Assembly: GCA_041394705.1 (NCBI GenBank)
Contig: JAWKHS010000007.1
Location: 276,675 to 340,674 of the forward strand
Origin: Vicinamibacterales bacterium
Lineage (GTDB): Bacteria > Acidobacteriota > Vicinamibacteria > Vicinamibacterales > UBA2999
Length of the DNA stretch: 64,000 bases
Direction: 5' to 3'
The translations under genes were made by a program, and so were the position numbers. Below are positions 1 through 9,189 of the stretch, piece by piece. A model generated the notes under the pieces. It saw only the letters and a program-made list of their open reading frames with translations, made no database searches and was not told where the DNA came from. Positions within the stretch are counted from its first letter, which is position 1. Every line of letters begins with the position of its first letter.

Positions 1-1
1 G

Positions 2-277
2 CACGCGCCGAACATCCGGAACGTCATCCGGCACCGGCAGGTGCTGACGCCGCTCGACATCGAGCGGACGTTCGGGCTGAGCGAGGGCAACATCTTCCAG
101 GGCGAGCTGTCGCTCGAACAGCTCTTCTTCCTGAGGCCCGTGCCCGGCTGGGCCCAGTACGCCACGCCGATCCAGCGGCTCTACATGTGCGGGTCGGCCA
201 CGCACCCCGGCGGCGGGATCATGGGCGCGCCCGGGCGCAACGCCGCGACGCGCGTCCTGAAGGACGTGTCGCGATGA
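2..277 (+). CDS. FAD-dependent oxidoreductase, phytoene-desaturase/PYROXD2-like (C-terminal fragment)
   Basis: Partial gene running in from the left edge; only the last 91 codons are visible. The segment reads LTPLDIERTFGLSEGN, then ELSLEQLFFLRPVPGWAQY and YMCGSATHPGGGIMGAPGRN. The last stretch is the C-terminal FAD-contacting loop of amine-oxidase/phytoene-desaturase-like flavoproteins. The same motifs recur at the C-terminus of the next gene, so the two are tandem paralogues. The stop codon overlaps the next ATG (ATGA, 274-277), which suggests translational coupling. The substrate is unknown; in this superfamily carotenoid desaturation or general amine/alkene oxidation are possible. The N-terminal Rossmann fold lies outside the window. 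Confidence 0.8.
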   Translation, partial: HAPNIRNVIRHRQVLTPLDIERTFGLSEGNIFQGELSLEQLFFLRPVPGWAQYATPIQRLYMCGSATHPGGGIMGAPGRNAATRVLKDVSR

Positions 278-1833
278 GCGCCACGGTCGTCATCGGCGGC
301 GGCGTCAACGGCCTGGTCTGCGCCACCCTGCTCGCGCGCGGGGGCCGCAAGGTGGTGCTCGTCGAACGGCGCGACGAGGTCGGCGGCGCGGCCGTGACGC
401 GCACGATCGCCCCGGGCTTTCGCGTGCCGGCGGCCGCGCACGACGTCGGCCCCTTGGACGGCGCGCTCGCCCAGGCGCTGGACCTCGGCGACGCCGGCCT
501 GGAGTTCGTGCCGCGCGAGGCGTGGCTCACGGCCCTCGACGGCCGCGGCCGCGCCACCACGCTCTGGCACGACGTCACGCGCGCCTCCGACGCGCTGCGG
601 ACGTCGAGCCCGTCCGACGCCGATCGCTGGCCGGCCTTCGTGCAGACGCGCACGAAGCTCGGGCGCGTCGTGGCCTCGGTGTTCCCGTTCACGCCGCCGT
701 CCATCGACGAGCCGGCCCCGCGCGAGCTGTGGCGCCTGCTGCAGACGGCCCGGCAGTTCCGGGCGCTCGGCCCCGCCGACGCCTACCGCCTCCTCCGCTG
801 GGGCCCGATGCCCGTCGCGGATCTCGTCGCCGAGCACGTGGAGACACCGCACGTCGCGGCGGCCCTGGCCGCGCACGGCGTGCTGGGCAGCATGCTCGGT
901 CCGTGGTCCGCGGGCAGCGGGCTGCTCTTCCTGCTCCATGCGGCCAACGACGCCGCCGGCGATCGGCGCCTGGTGTGGCCACGCGGCGGTCCGGGCGCGC
1001 TGTCGGCGGCGCTCCGGCAGCTGGCCGAACGCGCGGGCGTCACCGTCGAGCTCGGCGTGCCCGTGTCGGAGGTGGTGAGCGATCGCGGCGCGGCCAAGGC
1101 GGTGACGCTGGCCGACGGCCGGCGGATCGACGCGGCCGCGGTGGTGTCCGCGATCGATCCCGTGTCCACTTTCGCGCTGTGCGACCCGATGGCGCTCCCG
1201 TCCGAGTTCCGCTGGCGCGCCAGGCATTACCGCGCGGCCGGCACGCTCGCCAAGGTCAACCTGGCGCTGTCGGCCATGCCCGTCGTGCCCGGGGCCGATC
1301 GCGAGCAGCTCGCGACGCGGATCCGGATGGCCCCGGACGTGGACTTCATGGAGCGCGCCTTCGACCACGCCAAGTACGGCGAGTACTCGCCGGAGCCGTG
1401 GCTCGAAGCCTTGATCCCCACCGTGGCCGATCCGTCACTCGCGCCGGCCGGCGCCCACGTGATGTCGATCTACGCGCAGTACGCACCCCGGACGCTCGCG
1501 GCCGGGCCGTGGGACGCGGCGCGCGGTCCGTTCCTGGACACGGTGCTGGGCGTGCTGGACCGGTATGTGCCGGGCATCAGGAGCCTCATCGTGGAAGCCG
1601 AGGTCCTGACGCCGGCGGACCTCGAGCGGGAGTGGGGGATGACGGGCGGGCACATCCACCACGGCGAGCTGGCGCTCGATCAGCTCTTCACGATGCGCCC
1701 CCTGCTCGGCTGGAGCCAGTACCGCACGCCCATCGCCGGCCTGTGGCTGTGCGGGGCGGGCACGCATCCGGGGCTGGGCCTCACGGGCGGGTCGGGCGCG
1801 AACGCCGCCCGCGAGATCCTGCGCATCGGCTGA
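274..1833 (+). CDS. FAD-dependent oxidoreductase, phytoene-desaturase/PYROXD2-like
   Basis: 519 residues. The N-terminus carries the dinucleotide-binding fingerprint VVIGGGVNGLVCATLLARGG followed by the ribose-binding acidic residue in VLVERRDEVGG, typical of NAD(P)/FAD-dependent oxidoreductases of the phytoene desaturase/PYROXD2 group. The C-terminus (CGAGTHPGLGLTGGSGANAA) is the flavin-cap loop. I chose the ATG at 274 because the Rossmann strand starts four residues later and because it overlaps the upstream stop codon. It is a paralogue of the truncated gene upstream and probably co-transcribed with it. Cytosolic or membrane-peripheral; no signal peptide. The reaction cannot be assigned from sequence; no carotenoid genes (crtB, crtE) are visible nearby, so a PYROXD2-type role is as likely as carotenoid desaturation. 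Confidence 0.85.
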   Translation: MSATVVIGGGVNGLVCATLLARGGRKVVLVERRDEVGGAAVTRTIAPGFRVPAAAHDVGPLDGALAQALDLGDAGLEFVPREAWLTALDGRGRATTLWHDVTRASDALRTSSPSDADRWPAFVQTRTKLGRVVASVFPFTPPSIDEPAPRELWRLLQTARQFRALGPADAYRLLRWGPMPVADLVAEHVETPHVAAALAAHGVLGSMLGPWSAGSGLLFLLHAANDAAGDRRLVWPRGGPGALSAALRQLAERAGVTVELGVPVSEVVSDRGAAKAVTLADGRRIDAAAVVSAIDPVSTFALCDPMALPSEFRWRARHYRAAGTLAKVNLALSAMPVVPGADREQLATRIRMAPDVDFMERAFDHAKYGEYSPEPWLEALIPTVADPSLAPAGAHVMSIYAQYAPRTLAAGPWDAARGPFLDTVLGVLDRYVPGIRSLIVEAEVLTPADLEREWGMTGGHIHHGELALDQLFTMRPLLGWSQYRTPIAGLWLCGAGTHPGLGLTGGSGANAAREILRIG

Positions 1834-1868
1834 CCGATGCGTAGGCGCATCGGCTGACCGAGGCGCAG
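1821..1868 (+). repeat. 24-bp tandem duplication over a stop codon
   Basis: Two 24-bp units (1821-1844 and 1845-1868) differ at two positions, and a decayed third unit follows. The first unit contains the last codons and the TGA stop of the oxidoreductase gene, so the stop region has been duplicated downstream. Confidence 0.75.
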
Positions 1869-1994
1869 GCGCACCGCCTGAGTCGCGTCGGCCCGCGCCG
1901 GCCGACCTGCACGCGCCCGCACCCGCGCGCCGTGCGGCGCCGCGACCCGTTAGGGCCGCAAGTTAAGATGCGGGGGCGGCTCCCGGATCGGCCC

Positions 1995-3794
1995 ATGGGA
2001 CACCTCTGGATTCCGGCGGCGACCATCGTGTCGGCGTGCGTCCTCGCCGGCAGCGCGGCCACGTTCGCGTCCGCCGCGGCTGAAGGCGCGGCCGGTGCGA
2101 CGCTGCAGGCGCCCGCGCGCGACACGCCGGCGGCGCGCGCCGGCACCGCCGTCATTCGCGGCGTCGTCGTGGACGGCACCACGGGCGCGCCGCTGCGGCG
2201 CGCGGCCGTGTCGCTCCTCATCCAGCATCCCGACGGCGAAGGGGCGCGGGCCGTGGCGACCACCGCCGACGCCGACGGCCGCTTCGAGTTCACGCGCGTG
2301 CCCGCGGCCAAGGTGCAGGTGACGGCCTCGCGCGCCGGGTACTTCGACTACAACAACGTCTTCGACGACGAGCCGCAGGATCCCGAATGGCAGCCGATCG
2401 CGGCGGGCCAGCGCATCGACGGCGTCAGGATCGCGCTCTTCCGCGGCGGCGTCATCGCCGGGCGCATCACCGACGAGTTCGGCGAGCCCGCCGTCGGCGT
2501 GGAAGTGGAGGTGCTGCGGCGCGAGCGGAGCGCCAGCGGCCTCACCGTGCGCACGACGTCGATGTTCCTCACGCCCACCGCCGACGACACCGGCGCCTTC
2601 CGCGTGTGGGGCCTGCCACCCGGCGACTACCTCGTGGGCGCCCGGCCGAACCGGTTCATCGTCAGCCCTGGCGACGACGGCGCGCCGCCGCGCGACGGCT
2701 ACGCCGCCACCTATTACCCGGGCGTCTCGACGCTCACCGAGGCGCAGGCGGTCCGGGTCGCGCCGGGCCGCGAGTCGGCGGGCGTGGCCTTCTCGCTGCG
2801 CCGGGTGCGCCTGGCCTCGATGAGCGGCACCGTCCTGCTCCCCGCCGGCATCTCCGGGCGCGCCGTGAACATCGGCGTCGGGCTGGTGGCGCCGGAGCGC
2901 GTGGACGGCTTCGTGACGCGCGGGGTCCGGGCCGACGAGGCGGGCCGCTTCGAACTGTCGCGGCTCGCGCCCGGCGCCTACCAGGTGACCGCGCGGTACG
3001 TGCAGGCCCAGGGCGGCGTCCAGTACTACGGCACGTCCACCGTGGACGTGGCCGGGTCCGACATCGACGGCGTCGTCGTGCCGATGGGCGCCGGGACGCT
3101 CGTCCGCGGCCGCGTGGTGTCCGAGTCGGGCACGCCCATCGGGGTGCCGGTGATGGTGTCGCTCGTGAACGCGGGCAACGCGCGCACGCCCGTGCCGAGC
3201 CCGGCGCGCAGCTACTCGGACGGATCGTTCCGGCTCGAGGGGGCGTTCGGCCGGATGCACGTGCGCGCGGTGGAGGCCCGGATGCTTCCCGAGGCCAGCG
3301 ACCCGGCCCTGGCACGGCGCGGCCTGCTGGACGTCACGCCCGTGACACGTCCCCTCTCCACCTGGTTCGTGAAGTCGGTCACCGTGGACGGCCGTGACGT
3401 GACCGATCTGCCGGTGGAGTTCGCGGGCAGCGAGATGACGGTCACGGTGACGATGACGAACCGGGCGTCGGTCGTCCGCGGGACCGTGACGTGGAATCGG
3501 ACGGCCCGCGGACGGCGGCCCGCCGTCGTGATCTTCCCGGCCGACGAGGCGCGGTGGGATCGGCCGACGCGCTGGGTCGCCACGAGCGAGGTGAACGAGA
3601 ACGGCCGGTTCGACGTCCGCGGGCTGCCGCCCGCCGCCCGCTACCTGGCGGCGGCCGTCGAGGGCGCCGGGCGCGTCGTGCTGGCCCGCCCCGAGGTGCT
3701 CGCCGCGATCCGGCCCTTCGCCACGCCGCTGCAGATCGACGAAGGCGGCGCGCACGAGCTGTCGCTCACGGCGATGCCGCGCCCGCGCCAGTAG
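1995..3794 (+). CDS. secreted carboxypeptidase-regulatory-like (CarboxypepD_reg/Cna-B-type) repeat protein
   Basis: About 599 residues from the ATG at 1995. That start gives a clean signal peptide (hydrophobic run ending AATFASAAA); ATG 1968 in the same frame is an alternative, and neither has a strong Shine-Dalgarno sequence. The mature protein is a string of beta-sandwich modules: VIRGVVVDGTTGAPLRRAAV near residue 50, GGVIAGRITDEFGEPAVGVE near 150, later LVRGRVVSESGTPIGVPV and SVVRGTVTWNRTARG. These are carboxypeptidase-regulatory-like domains, common in acidobacterial exported proteins. No enzymatic domain is present. It is a paralogue of the gene at 6426: both share the (D/E)GYA.TYYPG segment and the C-terminal FP(A/D)DEA.W motif. 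Extracytoplasmic; role unknown. Confidence 0.8.
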   Translation: MGHLWIPAATIVSACVLAGSAATFASAAAEGAAGATLQAPARDTPAARAGTAVIRGVVVDGTTGAPLRRAAVSLLIQHPDGEGARAVATTADADGRFEFTRVPAAKVQVTASRAGYFDYNNVFDDEPQDPEWQPIAAGQRIDGVRIALFRGGVIAGRITDEFGEPAVGVEVEVLRRERSASGLTVRTTSMFLTPTADDTGAFRVWGLPPGDYLVGARPNRFIVSPGDDGAPPRDGYAATYYPGVSTLTEAQAVRVAPGRESAGVAFSLRRVRLASMSGTVLLPAGISGRAVNIGVGLVAPERVDGFVTRGVRADEAGRFELSRLAPGAYQVTARYVQAQGGVQYYGTSTVDVAGSDIDGVVVPMGAGTLVRGRVVSESGTPIGVPVMVSLVNAGNARTPVPSPARSYSDGSFRLEGAFGRMHVRAVEARMLPEASDPALARRGLLDVTPVTRPLSTWFVKSVTVDGRDVTDLPVEFAGSEMTVTVTMTNRASVVRGTVTWNRTARGRRPAVVIFPADEARWDRPTRWVATSEVNENGRFDVRGLPPAARYLAAAVEGAGRVVLARPEVLAAIRPFATPLQIDEGGAHELSLTAMPRPRQ

Positions 3795-3839
3795 CGCCGA
3801 CCGGTGTTAGCGGGCGTGGCCCTGGCAGGCCGCGGAACA

Positions 3840-6320
3840 CTAGTTGCGGATGGCCGTGGCCGGCGCGATCCGCGACGCCGTCCACGCCGGACCGAGGTTC
3901 GCGCCGAGCGCCACCAGGCCCAGCACCACGACGGCCGCGAGATAGGCGACGGGATCCATGGTGCTGACGCCGTAGAGCATCGACCGCAGCACCGTGGCCA
4001 CGACGGCGGCGAGCGCGCCGCCGATGAGCATCCCGGCCAGCGCCAGCCGCGCGCCCTGCATCAGCACCATCCGCAGCACCTGGCCGCGCTCGGCGCCGAG
4101 CGCCATCCGGATGCCGACCTCCCGCGTGCGCAGGCTCACCGAGTAGGCCACGACGCCGTAGAGGCCGACGGCGGCCAGGAGCAGCGCGAGCACGCCCACG
4201 ACGCCGATGATGCCCGCGCCGATCCGCGTCGGCGCCAGCGTCTGCTCCACGGCTTCACGGGCGCCGCCCTCGGTCGTGAAGACCGCATCGGGCTCGAGCC
4301 GCCACACCGCCTGCCGCAGCGCCGGCACGATGGCCTCGGCGGGCCCCGCCGTCCGGACGACGAGATCGATCGCCCGGCCCTTGCCGACGGGCACGTGCAC
4401 GTAGGGCATGGGCGCCTCGCCGGCCGAGCGCACCTTGTGGTCGCGCGCCACGCCGATCACCTGGAGCGCCGGCTGGTCGAAGCCGCCGGAGTGGATGACC
4501 CGTCCCACGGCGCTCTGGCCGGGCCAGTAGGTCTTCGCGAACGTCTCGTTCACGATGACCACGGGCCGGTCCTCGGTCGCTTCCTGCTCCGTGAACGGGC
4601 GGCCCTCCACGAGCGGCAGCCCCATCACCGTGAAGTAGTCGGCGCCCACGCTCACCGTGTCCACCGACGTGCCCTCGTCCGTCGGGCCGTGGTGCCCGGG
4701 CACGACGTAGTTCGACATGTTGATGTCGGGCGCGAGCGGCAGGCGCGAGGCCACCGTGGCCGCCGTCACGCCGGGCAGCGCGCGGGCGGCCTCGACCACC
4801 TGGGCGCGGAGCGCCATGGCGCGATCGACGTCGTACCCGTTCATCTGCGGGTTGAAGGACAGGACCGCGACGTGCGTCGGGTCGAAGCCGAGATCCGTGC
4901 TCCGGGCCACGATCAGGCCGCGTGCCAGGAGCGCGCCCGCCACGAGCAGGACGAGCGAGAGCGCCAGCTGCCCGACGACGAGCGCGTCGCGCAGGGTGAA
5001 CCGCCGCGCCGTGCCCGCACCCGCGCCCTCGGCCGCGTCCTTCAGGGCGGGCACGAGCTCGGGCTTCGACGCCGACCACGCGGGCGCGAGGCCGAAGGCC
5101 AGGGCCGTCAGCAGCGACACCCCAAGGGCGAAGGCGAGCACCGTGGCGTCCAGCGAGAAGTCGAAGGTGGTCTTCAGGGGCAGGAGGTCCGTGGCGTAGC
5201 CGCCGATCAGGCTGCCGGCCCACGACGCCAGGAGCAGGCCGCCCGCACCGCCGAGCGCGGCCAGGACGAGCCCCTCGCTGAGGAGCTGGCGGATCAGGCG
5301 TCCCCGGCCGGCGCCGATCGCCGCGCGCACGGCCATCTCGCGCCGCCGCGCGGTGCCGCGCGCCAGGAGGAGCGCCGCGACGTTCGCGCAGGCGATGAGC
5401 AGCACCAGGCCCACGGCCCCCAGGAGCCCCGCGCTGGCCGCGCGCACGTAGCCGTCGAGCATCGGGTGGAACCGCACGTTCGCGGCCGGGACCAGGCTGA
5501 CCGTCGTCTTCTCGTTGGTGGCCGGGTACTGCTGTGCCAGGCTCGCGAAGAGCGCCGTCGTCTGGGCCCGCGCCTGCTCGATCGTCTGGCCCGGCGCGAG
5601 GCGTCCCTTCACGAAGAGCCAGTGCGTGGAGCGGCGGGTCAGGCGCGTGGTGCCTGGGTCGTTGTCGCCCGTCCACTGGACGCCCGAGAACTGCAGGTGG
5701 TCCACCATCGTGACCGGCGCCCAGAAGTCCGTCGAGAGGCCCGGGACCGTGCCGGGCATGCTGGCGTCGGCCACGCCGACGACGGTGTAGGACAGGCCCG
5801 AGAGCTTGACGGTCTCGCCGACGATGTCCGGACGGGCGCCAAGCGTGTTCTGCCACAGGGCGTGGCTCAGGACGACGACGGGCGCGCCGCCCTCGGCGGC
5901 GTCTTCGTCGGGCCGGAAGCCCCGGCCCATCGCCAGCGGCACGCCGAGCACGTCGAAGTAGTTGGCGGTGACGACTTCGCCGGTGACGAGGATCGGCGAG
6001 GCCGACGTGGAGAGCACGCCGCGCACGAAGGCGTGGGCCGCCAGGCCCTGGAACGCCGGGACGTTGTCGCGGATCGACTGGACGTCGGGATACGAACTGG
6101 TGAGCGGGATCTCCTGGCCGCGAGGCGAGGCGTAGATCTCGACGAGACTGGCGGGGTCCTTCAACGGACTCGACCGGAACAGCACGGCGTTGACCACCGT
6201 GAAGAGCGTCGTCGTCACGCCGATGCCGAGCGCCAGGGACCCGATGGCCGTCAGGGCGAACCCCGGACGCCGCACGAGCTGGCGAAGGCCGACCCTCAAG
6301 TCCTGCACGAACTCACTCAT
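3840..6320 (-). CDS. ABC transporter permease of the MacB/FtsX ADOP type
   Basis: 826 residues. It begins MSEFVQDLRVGLRQLVRRPG, the standard opening of the 'acidobacterial duplicated orphan permease' family, then TM1, a large periplasmic MacB-like domain (about 50-270), three TM helices of an FtsX domain (about 285-420), a second MacB-like domain (about 470-690) and a second FtsX domain (about 700-826, ending TREVGIRMALGAERG). The ATG at 6320 is chosen because GGGAGA lies 6 nt upstream; an in-frame ATG 7 codons earlier lacks this. Such permeases lack their own ATPase, and none is adjacent. The family is linked to export or lipoprotein/peptide transport across the inner membrane, but no substrate can be named. 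It lies between two secreted carboxypeptidase-regulatory-like paralogues and is transcribed away from the one at 6426. Confidence 0.92.
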   Translation of the reverse strand: MSEFVQDLRVGLRQLVRRPGFALTAIGSLALGIGVTTTLFTVVNAVLFRSSPLKDPASLVEIYASPRGQEIPLTSSYPDVQSIRDNVPAFQGLAAHAFVRGVLSTSASPILVTGEVVTANYFDVLGVPLAMGRGFRPDEDAAEGGAPVVVLSHALWQNTLGARPDIVGETVKLSGLSYTVVGVADASMPGTVPGLSTDFWAPVTMVDHLQFSGVQWTGDNDPGTTRLTRRSTHWLFVKGRLAPGQTIEQARAQTTALFASLAQQYPATNEKTTVSLVPAANVRFHPMLDGYVRAASAGLLGAVGLVLLIACANVAALLLARGTARRREMAVRAAIGAGRGRLIRQLLSEGLVLAALGGAGGLLLASWAGSLIGGYATDLLPLKTTFDFSLDATVLAFALGVSLLTALAFGLAPAWSASKPELVPALKDAAEGAGAGTARRFTLRDALVVGQLALSLVLLVAGALLARGLIVARSTDLGFDPTHVAVLSFNPQMNGYDVDRAMALRAQVVEAARALPGVTAATVASRLPLAPDINMSNYVVPGHHGPTDEGTSVDTVSVGADYFTVMGLPLVEGRPFTEQEATEDRPVVIVNETFAKTYWPGQSAVGRVIHSGGFDQPALQVIGVARDHKVRSAGEAPMPYVHVPVGKGRAIDLVVRTAGPAEAIVPALRQAVWRLEPDAVFTTEGGAREAVEQTLAPTRIGAGIIGVVGVLALLLAAVGLYGVVAYSVSLRTREVGIRMALGAERGQVLRMVLMQGARLALAGMLIGGALAAVVATVLRSMLYGVSTMDPVAYLAAVVVLGLVALGANLGPAWTASRIAPATAIRN

Positions 6321-6412
6321 GCGCCGTCTCCCACTGTTCACTTACGGACATGGCTCCGCGCCGGTTCGCAGCCGAGGAGGCCGGGACGTAAACACCTCCC
6401 ACGGGCGATGCG

Positions 6413-6418
6413 TAGGAT
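6413..6418 (+). promoter_or_regulatory. -10 box TAGGAT, candidate leaderless start
   Basis: TAGGAT ends 7 nt before the ATG at 6426, so a transcript would start at or next to the start codon. Part of a pattern seen at five genes in the window. Confidence 0.45.
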
Positions 6419-6425
6419 CGGGCAC

Positions 6426-8132
6426 ATGCGTTCCCTGCCTCCGGTCCTCGTCGTCGCCCTCGCCCTTGCCGTGGGAACCGCCCTGCCTTCGATGGCGAAC
6501 GCCCAGCCCGGGGGGCGGACGACCGCCGGCCAGCGCACCCCGCCGCGGATGCTGCCGATGGGCCAGACGCCGCCCCGCGGCACGGGCGTGCTCCGGGGGG
6601 TGGTCGTGGCGGCCGATTCCGGCGCGCCGATCCGCCGGGCGCAGGTGCGCGCCTCGGCCCCCGGCGCCGACTCCCGGACCATCCTCACGGACGAGCAGGG
6701 CCGCTTCGAGTTGAAGGAACTGTCGGCCGGCCGCTACACCCTGACGGCCACGAAAGGCGGATTCGTCAGCCTGCAGTACGGGCAGCGCCGGCCGGGCGAG
6801 CCCGGCACGCCGGTGGAGCTGGCCGACGGGCAGGCGATGGAGAAGATCGTGATCGGGCTGCCGCGCGGCAGCGTGATCACCGGACGCATCGTGGACGAGT
6901 TCGGCGAGGCGCTGACGGGCGCGCAGGTCCGGGCGCTCCGGTACGGCTACGCCGGCGGCATCCGGCGGCTCCTGCCTGCCGGCCAGGCCGACCGCACCGA
7001 CGACCAGGGCACGTTCCGGATCTTCGGCCTGCCCCCGGGCGAGTACGTGGTCTCCGCCACGCTCAACGAAGATCGCGGCGGGCCGCGCCGGGGCGGCAAC
7101 GTCGACGACCAGCCCTCCACGGGCTACGCGCCCACCTATTACCCGGGCACGACCACCGCGGCCGACGCCCAGCGCGTCACCCTGGGGCTGGCCCAGGAGG
7201 TGAGCGGCATCGGCTTCGGCCTCTCGTTGATGCCGCTCTCCCGCATCAGCGGACGCGTCGTGGGCGCCACGGACCTTCGCGGCATGGTCGTGGCGATGCC
7301 GGACGACGGCGCGCGGATGGGCGGTCTGCGCGGCGGCCCGATGTCGGCCGACGGCACGTTCGAGATCTCGGGGCTGGCGCCGGGCCGCTACGTGCTCGTC
7401 GCCGGCCCGCGCGGCCGGCGCTCCGACACCGAGCCTTCCGGCCGGCTGCCGATCACGGTGTCCGGCGTGGATCTGGAGAACGTGACGATTGCCCTCTCGC
7501 CTCCGGCGGTGGCAAGCGGCGTGGTCGTGACCGACACCGGCAAGGTGGGCCTGCGCGCGGGACAGATCCGGATGTCGTTCACGCCCGCCCAGCCCGACGC
7601 CCTCCAGGGCTTCCGCGGCGGCGGCGTGAGCGCCGGCGACGACTTCACGTTCGAGCTGGGCGGGATCACGGAACCGGGCTACCTGCGCGTGACGCCGCCG
7701 AGGGGCTGGTACCTGAAAGCCATCGAGCGCGCCGGGCAGGACATCACCGACCAGCTCCTGGCCATCGAGCCCGGCGGTCGGCTGAGCGGCCTCAGGGTCG
7801 TGCTGACCGAGAGCGCCTCCTCGGTGTCCGGCACGGTGAGGGACGACCGCGGCAACGCGGTGCTGGACGCCACCGTGGTGGTGTTCCCGGACGACGAGGC
7901 GAAGTGGGCGTTCCAGTCGCGACACATCGCCACGGCGCGTCCGGACACGACGGGACGCTTCGAAATCGCGGGCCTGCCCGGCTACACGGACTACCGCATC
8001 GTGGCGGTGCAGGGGCTGGAGAACGGGTTCACGGGCGATCCCGAGGTGCTGGCGGGGCTGCGCGACCGCGCCGAACGCCTGTCGCTGAACCAGGGCGAAG
8101 TGAAGACGCTGGACGTCCGCCTGCGGCCCTGA
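6426..8132 (+). CDS. secreted carboxypeptidase-regulatory-like repeat protein
   Basis: 568 residues. The chosen ATG opens a signal peptide (MRSLPPVLVVALALAVGTA, cleavage near ANA-QP). The frame stays open far upstream but only as antisense to the permease gene, so the upstream part is not coding. Modules: GVLRGVVVAADSGAPIRRAQ (about 57-140), GSVITGRIVDEFGEALTGAQ (about 150-240), LSRISGRVVGATDLRG (about 270-340) and SVSGTVRDDRGNAVLDATV (about 470-560). All resemble carboxypeptidase-regulatory/Cna-B beta-sandwiches. Paralogue of the gene at 1995. Divergent from the ADOP permease with about 105 bp between starts, so the two may share a regulatory region. Function unknown; probably periplasmic or surface-exposed. 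Confidence 0.82.
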   Translation: MRSLPPVLVVALALAVGTALPSMANAQPGGRTTAGQRTPPRMLPMGQTPPRGTGVLRGVVVAADSGAPIRRAQVRASAPGADSRTILTDEQGRFELKELSAGRYTLTATKGGFVSLQYGQRRPGEPGTPVELADGQAMEKIVIGLPRGSVITGRIVDEFGEALTGAQVRALRYGYAGGIRRLLPAGQADRTDDQGTFRIFGLPPGEYVVSATLNEDRGGPRRGGNVDDQPSTGYAPTYYPGTTTAADAQRVTLGLAQEVSGIGFGLSLMPLSRISGRVVGATDLRGMVVAMPDDGARMGGLRGGPMSADGTFEISGLAPGRYVLVAGPRGRRSDTEPSGRLPITVSGVDLENVTIALSPPAVASGVVVTDTGKVGLRAGQIRMSFTPAQPDALQGFRGGGVSAGDDFTFELGGITEPGYLRVTPPRGWYLKAIERAGQDITDQLLAIEPGGRLSGLRVVLTESASSVSGTVRDDRGNAVLDATVVVFPDDEAKWAFQSRHIATARPDTTGRFEIAGLPGYTDYRIVAVQGLENGFTGDPEVLAGLRDRAERLSLNQGEVKTLDVRLRP

Positions 8133-8150
8133 CGGCGGCGGCCGCGGGCC

Positions 8151-9119
8151 TCAGAAGAGGTCCGCGTGCCAGTAGGTGACGTCGGAGGCCGTGAGCGGCG
8201 GCATGGGCAGCGAGCGATCGCGCAGCGGCCGGATCATCATGACCTCGGCCGACGGCCGGCTCGTGGCGATCTCGACCTGCGGCGGCTTGAGCGACGACGG
8301 CCACAGGCCCACGATGCGCGGCGGCTCCTCGGCCGGCTCGCGCGCCAGCATCACCTGCAGCAGGGCGCCCAGCCGGGCGCCGTCCGGATCGCGATCGCCG
8401 GCCTCCTCGATCGTCCACTCGCCGTTGTGCACGGTGCACACGATGTAGGCGACGGCCTTGTGGCCCTCCTCCACGACCAGGAACTCCGTCTGGCGCAGGC
8501 CTGGAGGGCCGAGCCCCGAGAGCAGGCGCCGGCTGCCGATCGCGTAGCGGACGTACTCCTCGGTGCGGTCGAGGGCGAAACGCGACGAGGCGGCACGCGC
8601 GGCGCCGATCTCGGCCACATTCGCCAGGTCGCGATCGTCCCCGGCGCGGACGAGCATGGCCGGGGCGCCGCCGTGACGCGTCACGCGGAGCGCGACGGTC
8701 TCGAGCGGCATGGGCACGAAGTCCATCCGCTCGTAGAGCGCGGGGCCGACGTTCGAGAAGAGCAGCGCGTACTCGTGGCCCTCGGTGTTCGCGGCGTCGA
8801 TCAGGTGCGCAATGAGCGCGGTGGCGGCGCCGCGGCCGCGCAGCTCGCGCGGCGTGAACACGGCGCCGATGCCGATCACGCGCCGGATGCGCCCGTCGAT
8901 GCGGGCCGAGAGGTCGTAGCGCTTGGCGCTCGCCAGCGGTCGCGTCCCGTCCAGGAGGACGACGCGCTCGACGTGGGCCTCCCCCCACGACGTCCGCTGC
9001 TGGCCGGCCTGGTAGCGGGCGTAGGCCTCGAACGGCAGGCCGCCGCCCCAGACGGCGTAGGTATCGCGGAGGATCTGATCGAGCGTCGTGCCCGAGGCCG
9101 GAGTGAGTGTGAGTGCCAT
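8151..9119 (-). CDS. GNAT-family N-acetyltransferase
   Basis: 322 residues starting at ATG 9119. The acetyl-CoA pyrophosphate-binding motif A is clear: GIGAVFTPRELRGRGAATAL, with the R-x-x-G-x-G/A signature around residues 78-95, followed by the motif B region ALLFSNVGPALYERMDF. It is longer than a minimal GNAT (about 150 residues) and has a second, divergent C-terminal half. That layout resembles lysine acetyltransferases of the LYC1 kind or Eis-like double-GNAT enzymes; this is a family impression only. The substrate is unknown. It converges on the preceding gene with 18 bp between stops, and its 5' end is divergent from the PLP enzyme at 9190. Confidence 0.8.
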   Translation of the reverse strand: MALTLTPASGTTLDQILRDTYAVWGGGLPFEAYARYQAGQQRTSWGEAHVERVVLLDGTRPLASAKRYDLSARIDGRIRRVIGIGAVFTPRELRGRGAATALIAHLIDAANTEGHEYALLFSNVGPALYERMDFVPMPLETVALRVTRHGGAPAMLVRAGDDRDLANVAEIGAARAASSRFALDRTEEYVRYAIGSRRLLSGLGPPGLRQTEFLVVEEGHKAVAYIVCTVHNGEWTIEEAGDRDPDGARLGALLQVMLAREPAEEPPRIVGLWPSSLKPPQVEIATSRPSAEVMMIRPLRDRSLPMPPLTASDVTYWHADLF

Positions 9120-9177
9120 GCGCTGCGCGGACGGCAGAGCCGCCCGAAACCGTGACAGGGTACTCCAGGGCGCCGCG

Positions 9178-9183
9178 TATCAT
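9178..9183 (+). promoter_or_regulatory. -10 box TATCAT, candidate leaderless start
   Basis: TATCAT ends 6 nt before the GTG start at 9190, and no Shine-Dalgarno sequence precedes that GTG. This suggests transcription begins at the start codon. Confidence 0.5.
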
Positions 9184-9189
9184 GTCGCG

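Noticed and set aside
3804..6425. Upstream extension of the 6426 gene across the whole permease region
   Set aside because: It is antisense to a clear MacB/FtsX gene. The real start carries a signal peptide and a -10 box.
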